A stretch of DNA of 6,924 nucleotides from Bacteroidales bacterium. GTDB lineage: Bacteria; Bacteroidota; Bacteroidia; Bacteroidales; UBA932. Shown here in pieces: positions 1 to 6,347 of this stretch (positions within the stretch are counted from its first letter, which is position 1; the number at the start of each line of letters is the position of its first letter). Location of the stretch: NCBI GenBank assembly GCA_017615445.1, contig JAGAAD010000084.1:1-6924 (forward strand). The letters are read 5' to 3'. The notes under the pieces were generated by a model. It saw only the letters and a list, made by a program, of their open reading frames with translations, did not search any database and was not told the origin of the DNA. A program made the position numbers and the translations under genes.

Positions 1-2256
1 GAGCCGGTGGAAGAGCCGGAGCCCGTCGTGGAACCGGAACCCGAGCCGGAGGCAGAGCCCGCCGCCGAACCCGAGCCTGCGCCCGCAGAAGCTGCTACAA
101 CCCCGGCAGCCGCAGGTGCGAGCCTCAAGGTGGTGGGAAAGATTGATCTCAGCCAGTTCGACAAGAAGCCTGCGAAGAAGCGCGAGCGCATCAGCAAGCA
201 GAAGGTGGACATCGCCAAGGCCGGCCAGAACGCGACCAACAACCGCGCGAACGACCGTAAGGGCGATCAGAACCAGGGCGGCGGCCGCAAGCGCGACCGT
301 GGCGAAAGGTTCCGCCCTGCGATGACCGAGGCCGAGCAGGAGAAGATGCAGCAGGAGATCCAGAAGCAGGTCAAGGAGACCTACGCCAAGATGAACGAAG
401 GCAAGAAGAACAACTTCGGAGCCAAATATCGTAAGGAGAAGAGGGAGTCCGCGGCCGCCAGGGCCCAGGAAGAGTTCGAGGCGCAGGCCGCTGAGAACAA
501 GGTCCTGAAGGTCACAGAATTCGTGACCGTGAACGACCTGGCAACCCTTATGAACAACACCCCGGTGGTGAAGGTAATCGGCGCCTGCATGAGCCTCGGC
601 CTGATGGTGTCCATCAACCAGAGGCTGGACGCTGAAACCCTCGTGCTGGTGGCAGAGGAATTCGGCTACAAAGTGGAGTTCGTCACCGCCGAGATCTCCG
701 AGGAGATCGAGAGCGAGCAGGAGGTGGACCGCGAGGAAGACCTCGAGACCCGTCCCCCGATCATCACGGTCATGGGCCATGTGGACCACGGTAAGACTTC
801 GCTCCTGGACTACATCCGCAAATCGAACGTCATCGCCGGCGAGGCGGGCGGTATCACCCAGCACATCGGCGCCTACAACGTCACCCTCGAGGACGGCCGC
901 AGGATCACCTTCCTGGACACCCCGGGCCACGAAGCCTTCACGGCCATGCGTGCGCGCGGCGCCCAGATGACGGACCTTGCGATCATTATAGTGGCGGCAG
1001 ACGACGCCGTGATGCCTCAGACGGTTGAGGCTATCAACCACGCTCAGGCAGCAGGCGTGCCCATGGTCTTCGCCATCAACAAGATCGACAAGCCCGGCGC
1101 CAATCCGGACACCATCCGCCGTCAGCTCTCCGAGATGAACATTCTCGTGGAGGACTGGGGAGGAAAGTACCAGTGCCAGGAAATCAGCGCGAAGAGCGGA
1201 ATCGGAGTCGAGGCCCTTCTCGAGAAGGTCCTCCTGGAGACCGACCTGCTCGAGCTCAAGGCCAATCCGAAGAGGCTGGCCCAGGGCGCGGTAATCGAGT
1301 CCTCGCTGGACAAGGGCCGTGGTTATCTCGCCACCGTCCTCGTGCAGAACGGAACCCTCAAGCAGGGCGACTGCATCCTCTGCGGTTCGTATTTCGGCCG
1401 CGTCAGGAGCATGTTCAACGAGCGCGGACAGAAGGTGGAGAAGGCTGGTCCTTCCACACCAGTGTCTGTGCTCGGTCTGAACGGCGCTCCCGCAGCGGGC
1501 GAGAAGTTCATCGTGATGACCGATGAGAAGGAAGCGAAGAGCATCGCGAACAAGCGCGAGCAGCTCATCCGCATCCAGGGCATCAAGACCCAGAAGCACA
1601 TGACCCTCGAAGAGATCGGCCGCCGTATCGCGATCGGAAACTTCAAGGAGCTCAATATAATCGTCAAGGGCGACGTGGACGGATCCGTGGAGGCTCTGTC
1701 CGACTCCCTGATCAAGCTCAGCACGGAAGAGGTGAAGGTGAACGTGATCCACAAAGCGGTCGGCGGCATCTCCGAGTCCGACGTCCTGCTCGCACAGGCG
1801 TCAGACGCGGTCATAGTCGGCTTCCAGGTGCGTCCTACCCCCGAGGCCCGCAAAGCCGCGGAGACGGAAGGCATCGAGATCAGGCTCTACTCCATCATCT
1901 ACGACTGTATCAACGAAATCAAGGACGGTATCGAGGGTATGCTCGAGCCTGAGAAGAAGGAGGAAGTCACCGCCACAGCCGAGGTCAAGCAAACCTTCAA
2001 GATCTCGAAGGTGGGCACCATCGCCGGATGTATTATCCGCGACGGCAAGATGGTCCAGAAAGCCAAGGTCCGCCTCATCAGGGACGGCATCGTGGTCTAC
2101 ACCGGCGAGCTCTCCTCGCTGCAGATCGGCAAAGACGCCGTGAAGGAAGTCGCCGCCGGCAAGGAATGCGGTATGGCGATAGCCGGGTACAACGACATCA
2201 AGGAAGGCGACATAATCGAAGCCTACCAGATAGTTGAAATCAAACGCACACTGTAA
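1..2256 (+). CDS. infB: Translation initiation factor IF-2 (5' end cut by window)
   Basis: IF2 is the GTPase that brings fMet-tRNA to the 30S subunit and promotes subunit joining in the cytoplasm. The frame is open at base 1, so the start lies upstream; 751 residues are visible. In order these show: a low-complexity Glu-Pro-Ala stretch (nt 1-115); a basic linker rich in Lys, Arg, Asn and Gln; the IF2 N domain (about nt 511-690, beginning [11 protein letters not shown]); and the G domain with GHVDHGKT (775-798), DTPGHE (916-933), NKID (1078-1089) and SAKSG (1186-1200). Domains II and III and the C-terminal fMet-tRNA-binding domain follow, ending in a normal IF2 tail ([17 protein letters not shown]). 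All GTP-binding motifs are intact, with no frameshift. The acidic-then-basic N-terminal extension resembles the long extensions of Bacteroidota IF2. How much is missing upstream cannot be told. The TAA stop is at 2254-2256, followed by 321 gene-free bases. Confidence 0.98.
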   Translation, partial: EPVEEPEPVVEPEPEPEAEPAAEPEPAPAEAATTPAAAGASLKVVGKIDLSQFDKKPAKKRERISKQKVDIAKAGQNATNNRANDRKGDQNQGGGRKRDRGERFRPAMTEAEQEKMQQEIQKQVKETYAKMNEGKKNNFGAKYRKEKRESAAARAQEEFEAQAAENKVLKVTEFVTVNDLATLMNNTPVVKVIGACMSLGLMVSINQRLDAETLVLVAEEFGYKVEFVTAEISEEIESEQEVDREEDLETRPPIITVMGHVDHGKTSLLDYIRKSNVIAGEAGGITQHIGAYNVTLEDGRRITFLDTPGHEAFTAMRARGAQMTDLAIIIVAADDAVMPQTVEAINHAQAAGVPMVFAINKIDKPGANPDTIRRQLSEMNILVEDWGGKYQCQEISAKSGIGVEALLEKVLLETDLLELKANPKRLAQGAVIESSLDKGRGYLATVLVQNGTLKQGDCILCGSYFGRVRSMFNERGQKVEKAGPSTPVSVLGLNGAPAAGEKFIVMTDEKEAKSIANKREQLIRIQGIKTQKHMTLEEIGRRIAIGNFKELNIIVKGDVDGSVEALSDSLIKLSTEEVKVNVIHKAVGGISESDVLLAQASDAVIVGFQVRPTPEARKAAETEGIEIRLYSIIYDCINEIKDGIEGMLEPEKKEEVTATAEVKQTFKISKVGTIAGCIIRDGKMVQKAKVRLIRDGIVVYTGELSSLQIGKDAVKEVAAGKECGMAIAGYNDIKEGDIIEAYQIVEIKRTL

Positions 2257-2272
2257 GGCTTATTCCGTCAGT

Positions 2273-2289
2273 CTCCCGGATCCTGGGAG
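2273..2289 (+). terminator. Weak hairpin after infB
   Basis: CTCCC (2273-2277) pairs with GGGAG (2285-2289); one G-T and one G-C pair can extend it to 7 bp with a 3-nt loop. It starts 17 nt after the infB stop but is followed by only three T residues, so it is a poor intrinsic terminator on its own. It may act together with the larger palindrome that starts at 2291. This is an inference from base pairing only. Confidence 0.3.
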
Positions 2290-2290
2290 T

Positions 2291-2438
2291 TTCCGCAGAA
2301 GTGCCACACACCGACCCGTCTCAGAATAGCCTCTGGGGCGGGTCGATGTGTTACTGCGGGCAATTTTGCCCCTAGCCACACGCTTGCCCCCGTCAGAAGC
2401 GCCTGTGGGGCCCATAGGTGTGTGGCTGCTCTGCGGAA
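2291..2438. repeat. 148-bp imperfect palindrome whose arms also form hairpins
   Basis: Base p pairs with base 4729-p. Counted by hand, 47 of 74 pairs are Watson-Crick and about 7 more are G-T. The best parts are the outer arms (2291-2299 with 2430-2438, 2303-2312 with 2417-2426) and the exact centre GGGCAATTTTGCCC (2358-2371). Each half also folds on itself. In the left half, CCGCAG (2293-2298) pairs with CTGCGG (2354-2359), ACACA (2306-2310) with TGTGT (2347-2351) and CGACCCG (2312-2318) with CGGGTCG (2339-2345). In the right half, AGCCACAC (2374-2381) pairs with GTGTGGCT (2420-2427). The arrangement looks like two diverged copies of one hairpin element in inverted orientation, as in paired REP-type elements. 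No coding potential was recognised. Its function is unknown; processing or termination of the infB transcript, or a small non-autonomous repeat, are possible. Confidence 0.75.
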
Positions 2439-2444
2439 CCGTTG

Positions 2445-2475
2445 TTTCGGCGAGAAAATGCCCCAAAACTCGCCG
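2445..2475. repeat. Hairpin repeat, copy 1 of 2
   Basis: This 31-bp unit recurs at 2495-2525 with a single C/T difference (position 2464 versus 2514). It contains the inverted repeat CGGCGAG (2448-2454) / CTCGCCG (2469-2475), which here extends outward to 9 bp (TTCGGCGAG / CTCGCCGAA), around a 14-nt loop that has AAAA at both ends and TGCCCC between. Similarity continues weakly on both sides (AACCG before, AGGGGA or AGGGA after), so the true period is about 50 bp. Confidence 0.85.
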
Positions 2476-2494
2476 AACGAGGGGAAAAACCGCA

Positions 2495-2525
2495 TTTCGG
2501 CGAGAAAATGCCCTAAAACTCGCCG
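2495..2525. repeat. Hairpin repeat, copy 2 of 2
   Basis: This is the second copy of the unit at 2445-2475, exactly 50 bp downstream in the same orientation. Its stem is CGGCGAG (2498-2504) / CTCGCCG (2519-2525), 7 bp here. It ends 25 bp before the -7 element proposed for ettA, so it could be a protein-binding site upstream of that promoter or part of the 3' region of the infB transcript. The sequence does not decide between these. Confidence 0.85.
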
Positions 2526-2549
2526 GAAGGGAGAAGAACAAAAAATTAT

Positions 2550-2557
2550 TATTTTTG
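2550..2557 (+). promoter_or_regulatory. Putative Bacteroidota -7 promoter element for ettA
   Basis: TATTTTTG matches TAnnTTTG exactly and lies 20 bp before the ettA ATG, which would leave a very short leader. No convincing TTG -33 element is seen 19-21 bp upstream; that region is A/G-rich. The leader before the ATG (AACCACATAGCGCAAT) has no Shine-Dalgarno sequence, which is usual in this phylum. Confidence 0.5.
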
Positions 2558-2577
2558 TACAAACCACATAGCGCAAT

Positions 2578-4254
2578 ATGGCAGACGAAAAAGTAATTTT
2601 CTCCATGAACGGGGTGAGCAAGATCCTGCCCCACAACAATAAAACCATCCTCAAAGACATCTACCTGGGATTTTTCTACGGTGCGAAGATCGGCATCATC
2701 GGTCTGAACGGCGCCGGAAAGTCCACGGTGCTTAAGATAATCGCCGGAGTGGAGAAGCCCACCCGCGGCGAAGTGGTGTGGGCGCCGGGATACTCGGTAG
2801 GCTATCTCGAGCAGGAGCCTCAGATGGATCCGAACAAGACTGTCCTCGAGGTGGTGGAAGAAGGAGTGGCAAATGTAATGAACCTGCTCTCCCGTTACAA
2901 TGAAGTCTGCCGTCATCTGGAAGATATAATTGACGACACGGTGATGTACTCGCTCTTCGAACAACAGGCCGAGCTGATGGAAAAGATCGATGCAGCCGGC
3001 GGCTGGGAGATAGAGCAGAAACTGAACAGGGCCATGGACGCTCTTCAGTGTCCGCCGCCCAACCAGAAGATAAGCGAACTGTCCGGAGGCGAGCGCCGCA
3101 GGGTGGCACTGTGCCGCCTGCTGCTGCAGGAGCCGGACGTGCTGCTCCTGGACGAGCCCACCAATCACCTCGATGCCGAGAGCATCCAGTGGCTGGAAGC
3201 GCATCTCCAGCAGTATAAGGGCACGGTCATCGCGGTTACGCACGACCGTTACTTCCTCGATAACGTCGCCGGATGGATACTCGAACTCGACCGTGGAGAA
3301 GGCATTCCCTGGAAGGGCAATTACTCCAGCTGGCTGGACCAGAAGACCAAGCGCCTCGCGATGGAGGAGAAGCAGGAAAGCAAGCGCCGCAAGACTCTCG
3401 AACGCGAGCTTGAATGGGTCAGGATGGCTCCGAAGGCCCGCCAGGCGAAGCAGAAAGCCCGTCTGGGCGCGTATGAAAAGCTCGCCTCCGAAGACGCTAA
3501 GGAGAAGGAGAGCAAGTTGGAGATCTACATCCCCAACGGCCCGCATCTTGGCAACAAGGTCATCGAGTTCCACGATGTCAGCAAGGCCTATGGCGACAAG
3601 CTGCTCTTCGAACATCTGAACTTCGTGCTGCCCCCGGCCGGCATAGTCGGCGTCATCGGTCCGAACGGCGCGGGCAAGACCACCCTCTTCCGGCTGATTA
3701 TGGGCATAGAGAAGCCCGACAGCGGCACGATCGAGATCGGCGACACGGTCAAGCTTGCCTACGTGGACCAGCAGCACAAGAGCATAGACCCGGATAAGAC
3801 GGTCTTCGAGACAGTGGCCGACGGCAACGAATGGGTGCGTATGGGCGGCCGCGACATCAACGCGCGCTCGTGGGTCAGCCGTTTCAATTTCTCCGGCGCG
3901 GACCAGGAGAAGAAGTGCGGCGTGCTCTCCGGCGGCGAACGCAACCGCCTGCATCTGGCACTCACGCTCAAGGACGAAGGAAACGTGCTGCTGCTCGACG
4001 AACCTACCAACGACGTGGACGTGAACACCATCCGTGCGCTGGAGGAAGGTCTCGAGAATTTCGCGGGCTGCGCTGTGGTCGTAAGCCACGACCGCTGGTT
4101 CCTGGACAGGATCGCTACGCACATCCTCGCTTTCGAAGGTGATTCGCAGGTCTATTTCTTCGAGGGCGGTTACTCCGAATACGAAGAGAATAAAAAACAA
4201 CGCCTGGGTTCTGTCGAACCCAAGCGCTTCAAGTATAGGAAACTGTCGGAATAA
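2578..4254 (+). CDS. ettA: Energy-dependent translational throttle protein EttA (ABC-F ATPase)
   Basis: ABC-F proteins of the EttA type bind the ribosomal E site and gate entry into elongation according to ATP/ADP state. The 558-residue chain has two ABC domains and no membrane segment. Domain 1 has Walker A GLNGAGKST (42-50), signature LSGGE (168-172), Walker B with DE at 192-193 and switch His222. Domain 2 has GPNGAGKTT (361-369), LSGGE (450-454), DE at 474-475 and His504. Between them lies the linker that contacts P-site tRNA, with the EttA-typical ELEWVRMAPKARQAKQKARL. A helical insert after residue 90 fits the EttA arm that contacts L1. The length is close to the 555 residues of E. coli EttA, and the C-terminal PKRFKYRKL also fits. 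The ATG at 2578 is chosen because family members begin about ten residues before the conserved Met-x-x-Val segment. It follows infB after 321 bp, and its TAA is directly followed by the stop codon of the convergent gene. Confidence 0.95.
   Translation: MADEKVIFSMNGVSKILPHNNKTILKDIYLGFFYGAKIGIIGLNGAGKSTVLKIIAGVEKPTRGEVVWAPGYSVGYLEQEPQMDPNKTVLEVVEEGVANVMNLLSRYNEVCRHLEDIIDDTVMYSLFEQQAELMEKIDAAGGWEIEQKLNRAMDALQCPPPNQKISELSGGERRRVALCRLLLQEPDVLLLDEPTNHLDAESIQWLEAHLQQYKGTVIAVTHDRYFLDNVAGWILELDRGEGIPWKGNYSSWLDQKTKRLAMEEKQESKRRKTLERELEWVRMAPKARQAKQKARLGAYEKLASEDAKEKESKLEIYIPNGPHLGNKVIEFHDVSKAYGDKLLFEHLNFVLPPAGIVGVIGPNGAGKTTLFRLIMGIEKPDSGTIEIGDTVKLAYVDQQHKSIDPDKTVFETVADGNEWVRMGGRDINARSWVSRFNFSGADQEKKCGVLSGGERNRLHLALTLKDEGNVLLLDEPTNDVDVNTIRALEEGLENFAGCAVVVSHDRWFLDRIATHILAFEGDSQVYFFEGGYSEYEENKKQRLGSVEPKRFKYRKLSE
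4187..4226 (-). terminator. Intrinsic terminator of the minus-strand operon, inside ettA
   Basis: Read on the minus strand, CGCTTGGGTTC (4226-4216) pairs with GAACCCAGGCG (4211-4201) around the loop GACA, giving 11 bp with one U-G wobble. TTG and a run of six T (4197-4192) follow. The U-tract exists only in the minus direction, so this should end the transcript of the 5628-4255 operon about 30 nt past its stop codon. It lies wholly within the last 20-odd codons of ettA. On the plus strand the wobble becomes a C-A mismatch and no T-run follows. Confidence 0.75.
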
Positions 4255-5034
4255 CTAATAGCACACCGTGATGTGGAAGCAGTGCTGGTTCTTCTCGAAC
4301 TTGCAGAGAATCTTGCCCTGCTTCATTCGGTCCCTGAGCACTTCGCTCATCACTTTGTTGAGCTCGTAAGGCTCCATCTTCGCATCCTGCGAGTCTTCGT
4401 CGTCGCGCCAGTAACGCTGGTTGGCGATGTCGAAGGTGGTACCGTAGCAGTGGGCGGAATTGGCCGAAGCGTTGCCGTTGTGCCTGCGGAGTTTTGCGAC
4501 ATCCTCTTCAGTGCGAAGAATTGAGGAGACAACTATCTTGTAGTTGAGGAGTCTGTGGTTGGTGAGCGAATCGTGGAACGCTTTGCTGATGATATCCAGT
4601 TCTTGTGCGGCGCTCTTTGTCAGATAAGGGACTGAATACTTGAGATCCCAGATCTTGATGTAGTCGTTGTCTGAGATTTTGACAAGACCTCCATAATTGA
4701 CATCTTCTCTGTTCTTGGGAGTGTGGCTGAGACCGTACTGCTTCGCTGCTTCGAGATGTTCTTCATTGAGATCTGCAAACCATTGTGAGAGCCTGGGCCT
4801 GGGCGCATCGTAAATAATTTCCTTCTTCTCCTTCTGGGGGATAACTTCTTCCAACTCGGCATCCTCGATAATAATCTGGGCTTGCTCTTCAGGCTGGGGT
4901 ATTTCGTCTTCCACGGCTTGCTGAACGGCCTTATGCGACCCCCTGCTCATACAGGAGCCGACAAGAATTCCAATAAGGAGCCCCACGAAGAAAGGGGTCA
5001 GGATAATCAGCCAGGCTTTAGTCTCTCTCTTCAT
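4255..5034 (-). CDS. DUF5715-like, membrane-anchored protein with M15-type zinc site
   Basis: This 259-residue protein probably works in the periplasm. Residues 2-6 are basic and 8-26 are hydrophobic, followed by Cys28 (VGSC), so the N-terminus is either a lipoprotein signal peptide or an uncleaved membrane anchor. An acidic, Pro/Glu-rich spacer follows (about 32-75). The C-terminal half resembles DUF5715 proteins and the D-Ala-D-Ala carboxypeptidase/peptidase M15 fold: SSILRTEEDVAKLRRHNGNA, then SAHCYGTTFD with His195 and Asp202, and a final His254 in HCFHITV. These three fit the His/Asp/His zinc ligands of M15 enzymes. The Glu usual in VanX/VanY-type enzymes three residues before the last His is absent; His251 stands there, as in M15A-like HxxH or HxH endings. 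A peptidoglycan-directed role is therefore likely but unproven. It begins 6 nt after the stop of the upstream beta-barrel gene, indicating one operon. No Shine-Dalgarno is seen. Confidence 0.75.
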   Translation of the reverse strand: MKRETKAWLIILTPFFVGLLIGILVGSCMSRGSHKAVQQAVEDEIPQPEEQAQIIIEDAELEEVIPQKEKKEIIYDAPRPRLSQWFADLNEEHLEAAKQYGLSHTPKNREDVNYGGLVKISDNDYIKIWDLKYSVPYLTKSAAQELDIISKAFHDSLTNHRLLNYKIVVSSILRTEEDVAKLRRHNGNASANSAHCYGTTFDIANQRYWRDDEDSQDAKMEPYELNKVMSEVLRDRMKQGKILCKFEKNQHCFHITVCY

Positions 5035-5040
5035 TATCGC

Positions 5041-5628
5041 TTAAAAACGATATCCGATTCCTCCGCGTATTCCGGTGTAGTTCATACCGATGCCGAGTTC
5101 CACCGAGCCGAAGAAACGGCGTCCAAATTCTACTCCGATAGGATTAAGTTGTACGTCGGGAATCAAATCGGTATCTGAATCCGGGCTGATGACGATACCG
5201 GCTTCAAGGCTTCCGTAGAGTTTTACCGCTGGACGGTTAAGGTAGTTAAAGCGACCTTCAATAGCGATAGGTATGAAAAGGAGATCGGTGCGACTTACTT
5301 CGTGATTGTCGTCGAGGTCAATGATGCGGTATACACTGCCGAAATAACCTGCAGACAAACCGACAGACCATTTTGAATTAATGGAGTATAGCCCCTCGAT
5401 AGACGCATAAGGAGGAAGGGAGACCTCAGCCTTCTCGTTGTTATCCTTATTTGCGGTAGCGAGACCCATTGCGATTGCCACGAAAGGAAGAATAATGGTG
5501 GGAACTGTCGGGAAATAACCAGCATTGGCTTTGACGGTCCACTTTTCTTCCGGTTCAAAATCATAATCCTGTGCAAATACCGGCACTGCCAGTGCCAGCA
5601 GCAATACGATGGTTATCAGCTTTTTCAT
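5041..5628 (-). CDS. Small outer-membrane beta-barrel protein
   Basis: This 195-residue protein has a clear Sec signal peptide: MKKLITIVLLLALAVPVFA, with predicted cleavage before Gln20. The mature part alternates short strands rich in Gly and aromatic residues (WTVKANAGYF, WSVGLSAGYF, VKLYGSLEAGI, GSVELGIGMNY) and ends in GGIGYRF. A terminal Phe is the classic signal for barrel insertion. The size suits an 8-stranded barrel of the OmpX/OmpW-like porin-fold group. The exact family and ligand are not recognisable. An in-frame ATG exists at 5682, but it would put 18 charged residues before the signal peptide and lies upstream of the likely transcription start, so the ATG at 5628 is chosen. It is the first gene of an operon with the M15-like protein 6 nt downstream; both products belong to the cell envelope. 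Confidence 0.8.
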   Translation of the reverse strand: MKKLITIVLLLALAVPVFAQDYDFEPEEKWTVKANAGYFPTVPTIILPFVAIAMGLATANKDNNEKAEVSLPPYASIEGLYSINSKWSVGLSAGYFGSVYRIIDLDDNHEVSRTDLLFIPIAIEGRFNYLNRPAVKLYGSLEAGIVISPDSDTDLIPDVQLNPIGVEFGRRFFGSVELGIGMNYTGIRGGIGYRF

Positions 5629-5683
5629 AACGTAGCGTTTTCTAAAAAGATGCCCCTCTCGGGAAAACCGTTGCTTGAACACA

Positions 5684-5691
5684 CAAATATA
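5684..5691 (-). promoter_or_regulatory. Putative -7 element of the beta-barrel/M15-like operon
   Basis: On the minus strand TATATTTG (5691-5684) matches TAnnTTTG exactly, 55 bp before the ATG at 5628, giving a leader of about 50 nt. No good TTG is found at the expected distance; TTTC at 5718-5715 is the nearest, with a 23-bp spacer. On the opposite strand of this 107-bp divergent region, TATATTTA (5705-5712) is a 7-of-8 match that could serve the HNH gene, also without a recognisable -33 element. Confidence 0.5.
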
Positions 5692-5735
5692 GGTATTCTT
5701 TTCGTATATTTATAGAAAGAAAAACGAGTTGGACT

Positions 5736-6221
5736 ATGCGGAAATACGATTGGAGTAAAGACAGAGTTGAAGATGCCGCCAAGCGATCAAACTGCTGGTT
5801 TGATTGCCTTGATAAGTTAGGTATTCCTAAAGGTGGATGCAACTATAGGACATTGAAAAACAAAATCAAGAATTATCAAATTGATGTCAGCCATTTTTCC
5901 TATGAGTATGCAAAAACTCATAATGGCAGGCATCACGGTCGTATGTTATACAATCGTACGGATGATGAAATCTTTTCAATGGGGGCTAGAATCAAAGTGG
6001 ACAATTTAAAAAGAGCTTATATAGAAAGGGTACTGGATGGAGATGCTCACTGCGAGATTTGCGGATTAAAAACATGGCGAAACAAAGAATTGACTTTCCA
6101 GATACACCATATTGATGGAAATCATAAGAATCATTCGAAATCCAATCTACAATTACTCTGTCCCAATTGTCATTCGCAAACTGATACTTTCTCAAATAGA
6201 AAAAGAAAAAGTCAGGCATAA
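5736..6221 (+). CDS. Stand-alone HNH endonuclease
   Basis: This 161-residue protein carries a C-terminal HNH nuclease domain with a zinc knuckle: Cys106-x2-Cys109 and Cys142-x2-Cys145 hold the structural zinc, and His124-His125, Asn137 and His146 (IHHIDGN ... NLQLLCPNCH) form the beta-beta-alpha metal active site. All key residues are present. The N-terminal half (about 8-54) is probably a DNA-recognition region: it holds a helical segment, LGIPKGGCNYRTLK and IDVSHF, a pattern I associate with small HNH proteins of phages and bacteria. The basic tail is NRKRKSQA. The gene is AT-rich: three sampled 60-bp rows give about 37% G+C, whereas a sampled infB row gives 70%. This suggests horizontal origin. 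No integrase, methyltransferase or immunity gene lies next to it, so it could be a free-standing homing-type nuclease or a remnant of a mobile element. Its stop codon lies in the loop of the terminator shared with tRNA-Gln. Confidence 0.85.
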   Translation: MRKYDWSKDRVEDAAKRSNCWFDCLDKLGIPKGGCNYRTLKNKIKNYQIDVSHFSYEYAKTHNGRHHGRMLYNRTDDEIFSMGARIKVDNLKRAYIERVLDGDAHCEICGLKTWRNKELTFQIHHIDGNHKNHSKSNLQLLCPNCHSQTDTFSNRKRKSQA

Positions 6222-6234
6222 GGCCTGACTTTTT
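6206..6234. terminator. Bidirectional intrinsic terminator shared by HNH gene and tRNA-Gln
   Basis: AAAAAGTCAGGC (6206-6217) and GCCTGACTTTTT (6223-6234) form a perfect 12-bp inverted repeat around the loop ATAAG. The GC-rich core is 7 bp, with A/T runs on both sides, so it can terminate in both directions. The minus-strand U-tract continues as TTTTTCTTTT, so it is the longer one. The TAA stop of the HNH gene (6219-6221) is in the loop, and the mature tRNA end is only 1 nt from the base of the stem. Confidence 0.9.
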
Positions 6235-6235
6235 G

Positions 6236-6306
6236 TTGAGATAAGAAGATTCGAACTTCTACTGCAAGTGCCAAAAACTTGAGTGCTACCATTACACCAT
6301 ATCTCA
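6236..6306 (-). tRNA. tRNA-Gln (anticodon UUG)
   Basis: Read on the minus strand, a complete 71-nt cloverleaf is visible. The acceptor TGAGATA pairs with TATCTCA (7 bp, perfect), followed by discriminator A at 6236. The D arm is GTGT/AGCAC-type with loop GG. The anticodon stem CAAGT/ACTTG is perfect, with loop TTTTGGC giving anticodon TTG (U33 before it, G37 after it). The 4-nt variable loop is CAGT, and the T stem AGAAG/CTTCT is perfect with loop TTCGAAT. The CCA end is not encoded (ACA follows), so it must be added after transcription. The anticodon UUG reads CAA and, by wobble, CAG. The gene lies 29 bp after the dipeptidase stop on the same strand, has its own promoter, and ends at the terminator shared with the HNH gene. 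Confidence 0.97.
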
Positions 6307-6316
6307 ATTCCGGGTG

Positions 6317-6347
6317 CAAAGATACAAATTATGATTTAGAATCCCAA
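6317..6347 (-). promoter_or_regulatory. Promoter of tRNA-Gln
   Basis: On the minus strand TTG (6347-6345), a 20-bp spacer and TATCTTTG (6324-6317) match the Bacteroidota -33/-7 pattern (TTTG-like, N19-21, TAnnTTTG). The -7 element ends 10 bp before the tRNA 5' end, so transcription should start only a few bases upstream of the mature tRNA. The -33 element lies within the final codons (Gly-Leu-Gly-Phe-stop) of the dipeptidase gene. Confidence 0.7.

Noticed and set aside
1323..1874. 183-codon minus-strand open frame within infB
   Set aside because: It lies opposite well-conserved IF2 domains, is Ser/Arg/Pro-rich without domain features, and is best explained as a shadow.
2445..2525. Possible CRISPR array (two repeats, 19-bp spacer)
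   Set aside because: Only two units are present, the spacer is too short and shares similarity with the flanks, and no cas gene is near.
2260..4200. 646-codon open frame on the minus strand across the intergenic region and ettA
   Set aside because: It is antisense to a complete, motif-rich ABC-F gene. Its sequence has no recognisable domain and is what a GC-rich coding strand yields in this frame.
5629..5682. Upstream in-frame ATG at 5682 for the beta-barrel gene
   Set aside because: It would bury the signal peptide behind 18 charged residues, and its start lies next to the -7 element, upstream of the likely transcript start.
5736..6221. HNH gene as a toxin or defence-system component
   Set aside because: There is no immunity gene, secretion-associated domain, methyltransferase or other defence partner in the window; the adjacent genes are a tRNA and an envelope operon.
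6236..6306. tRNA-Gln 3' end as attachment site of an integrated element
   Set aside because: I looked for a second copy of the tRNA 3' end to the left of the gene and found only an 8-bp chance match near 4297. No integrase is in the window.
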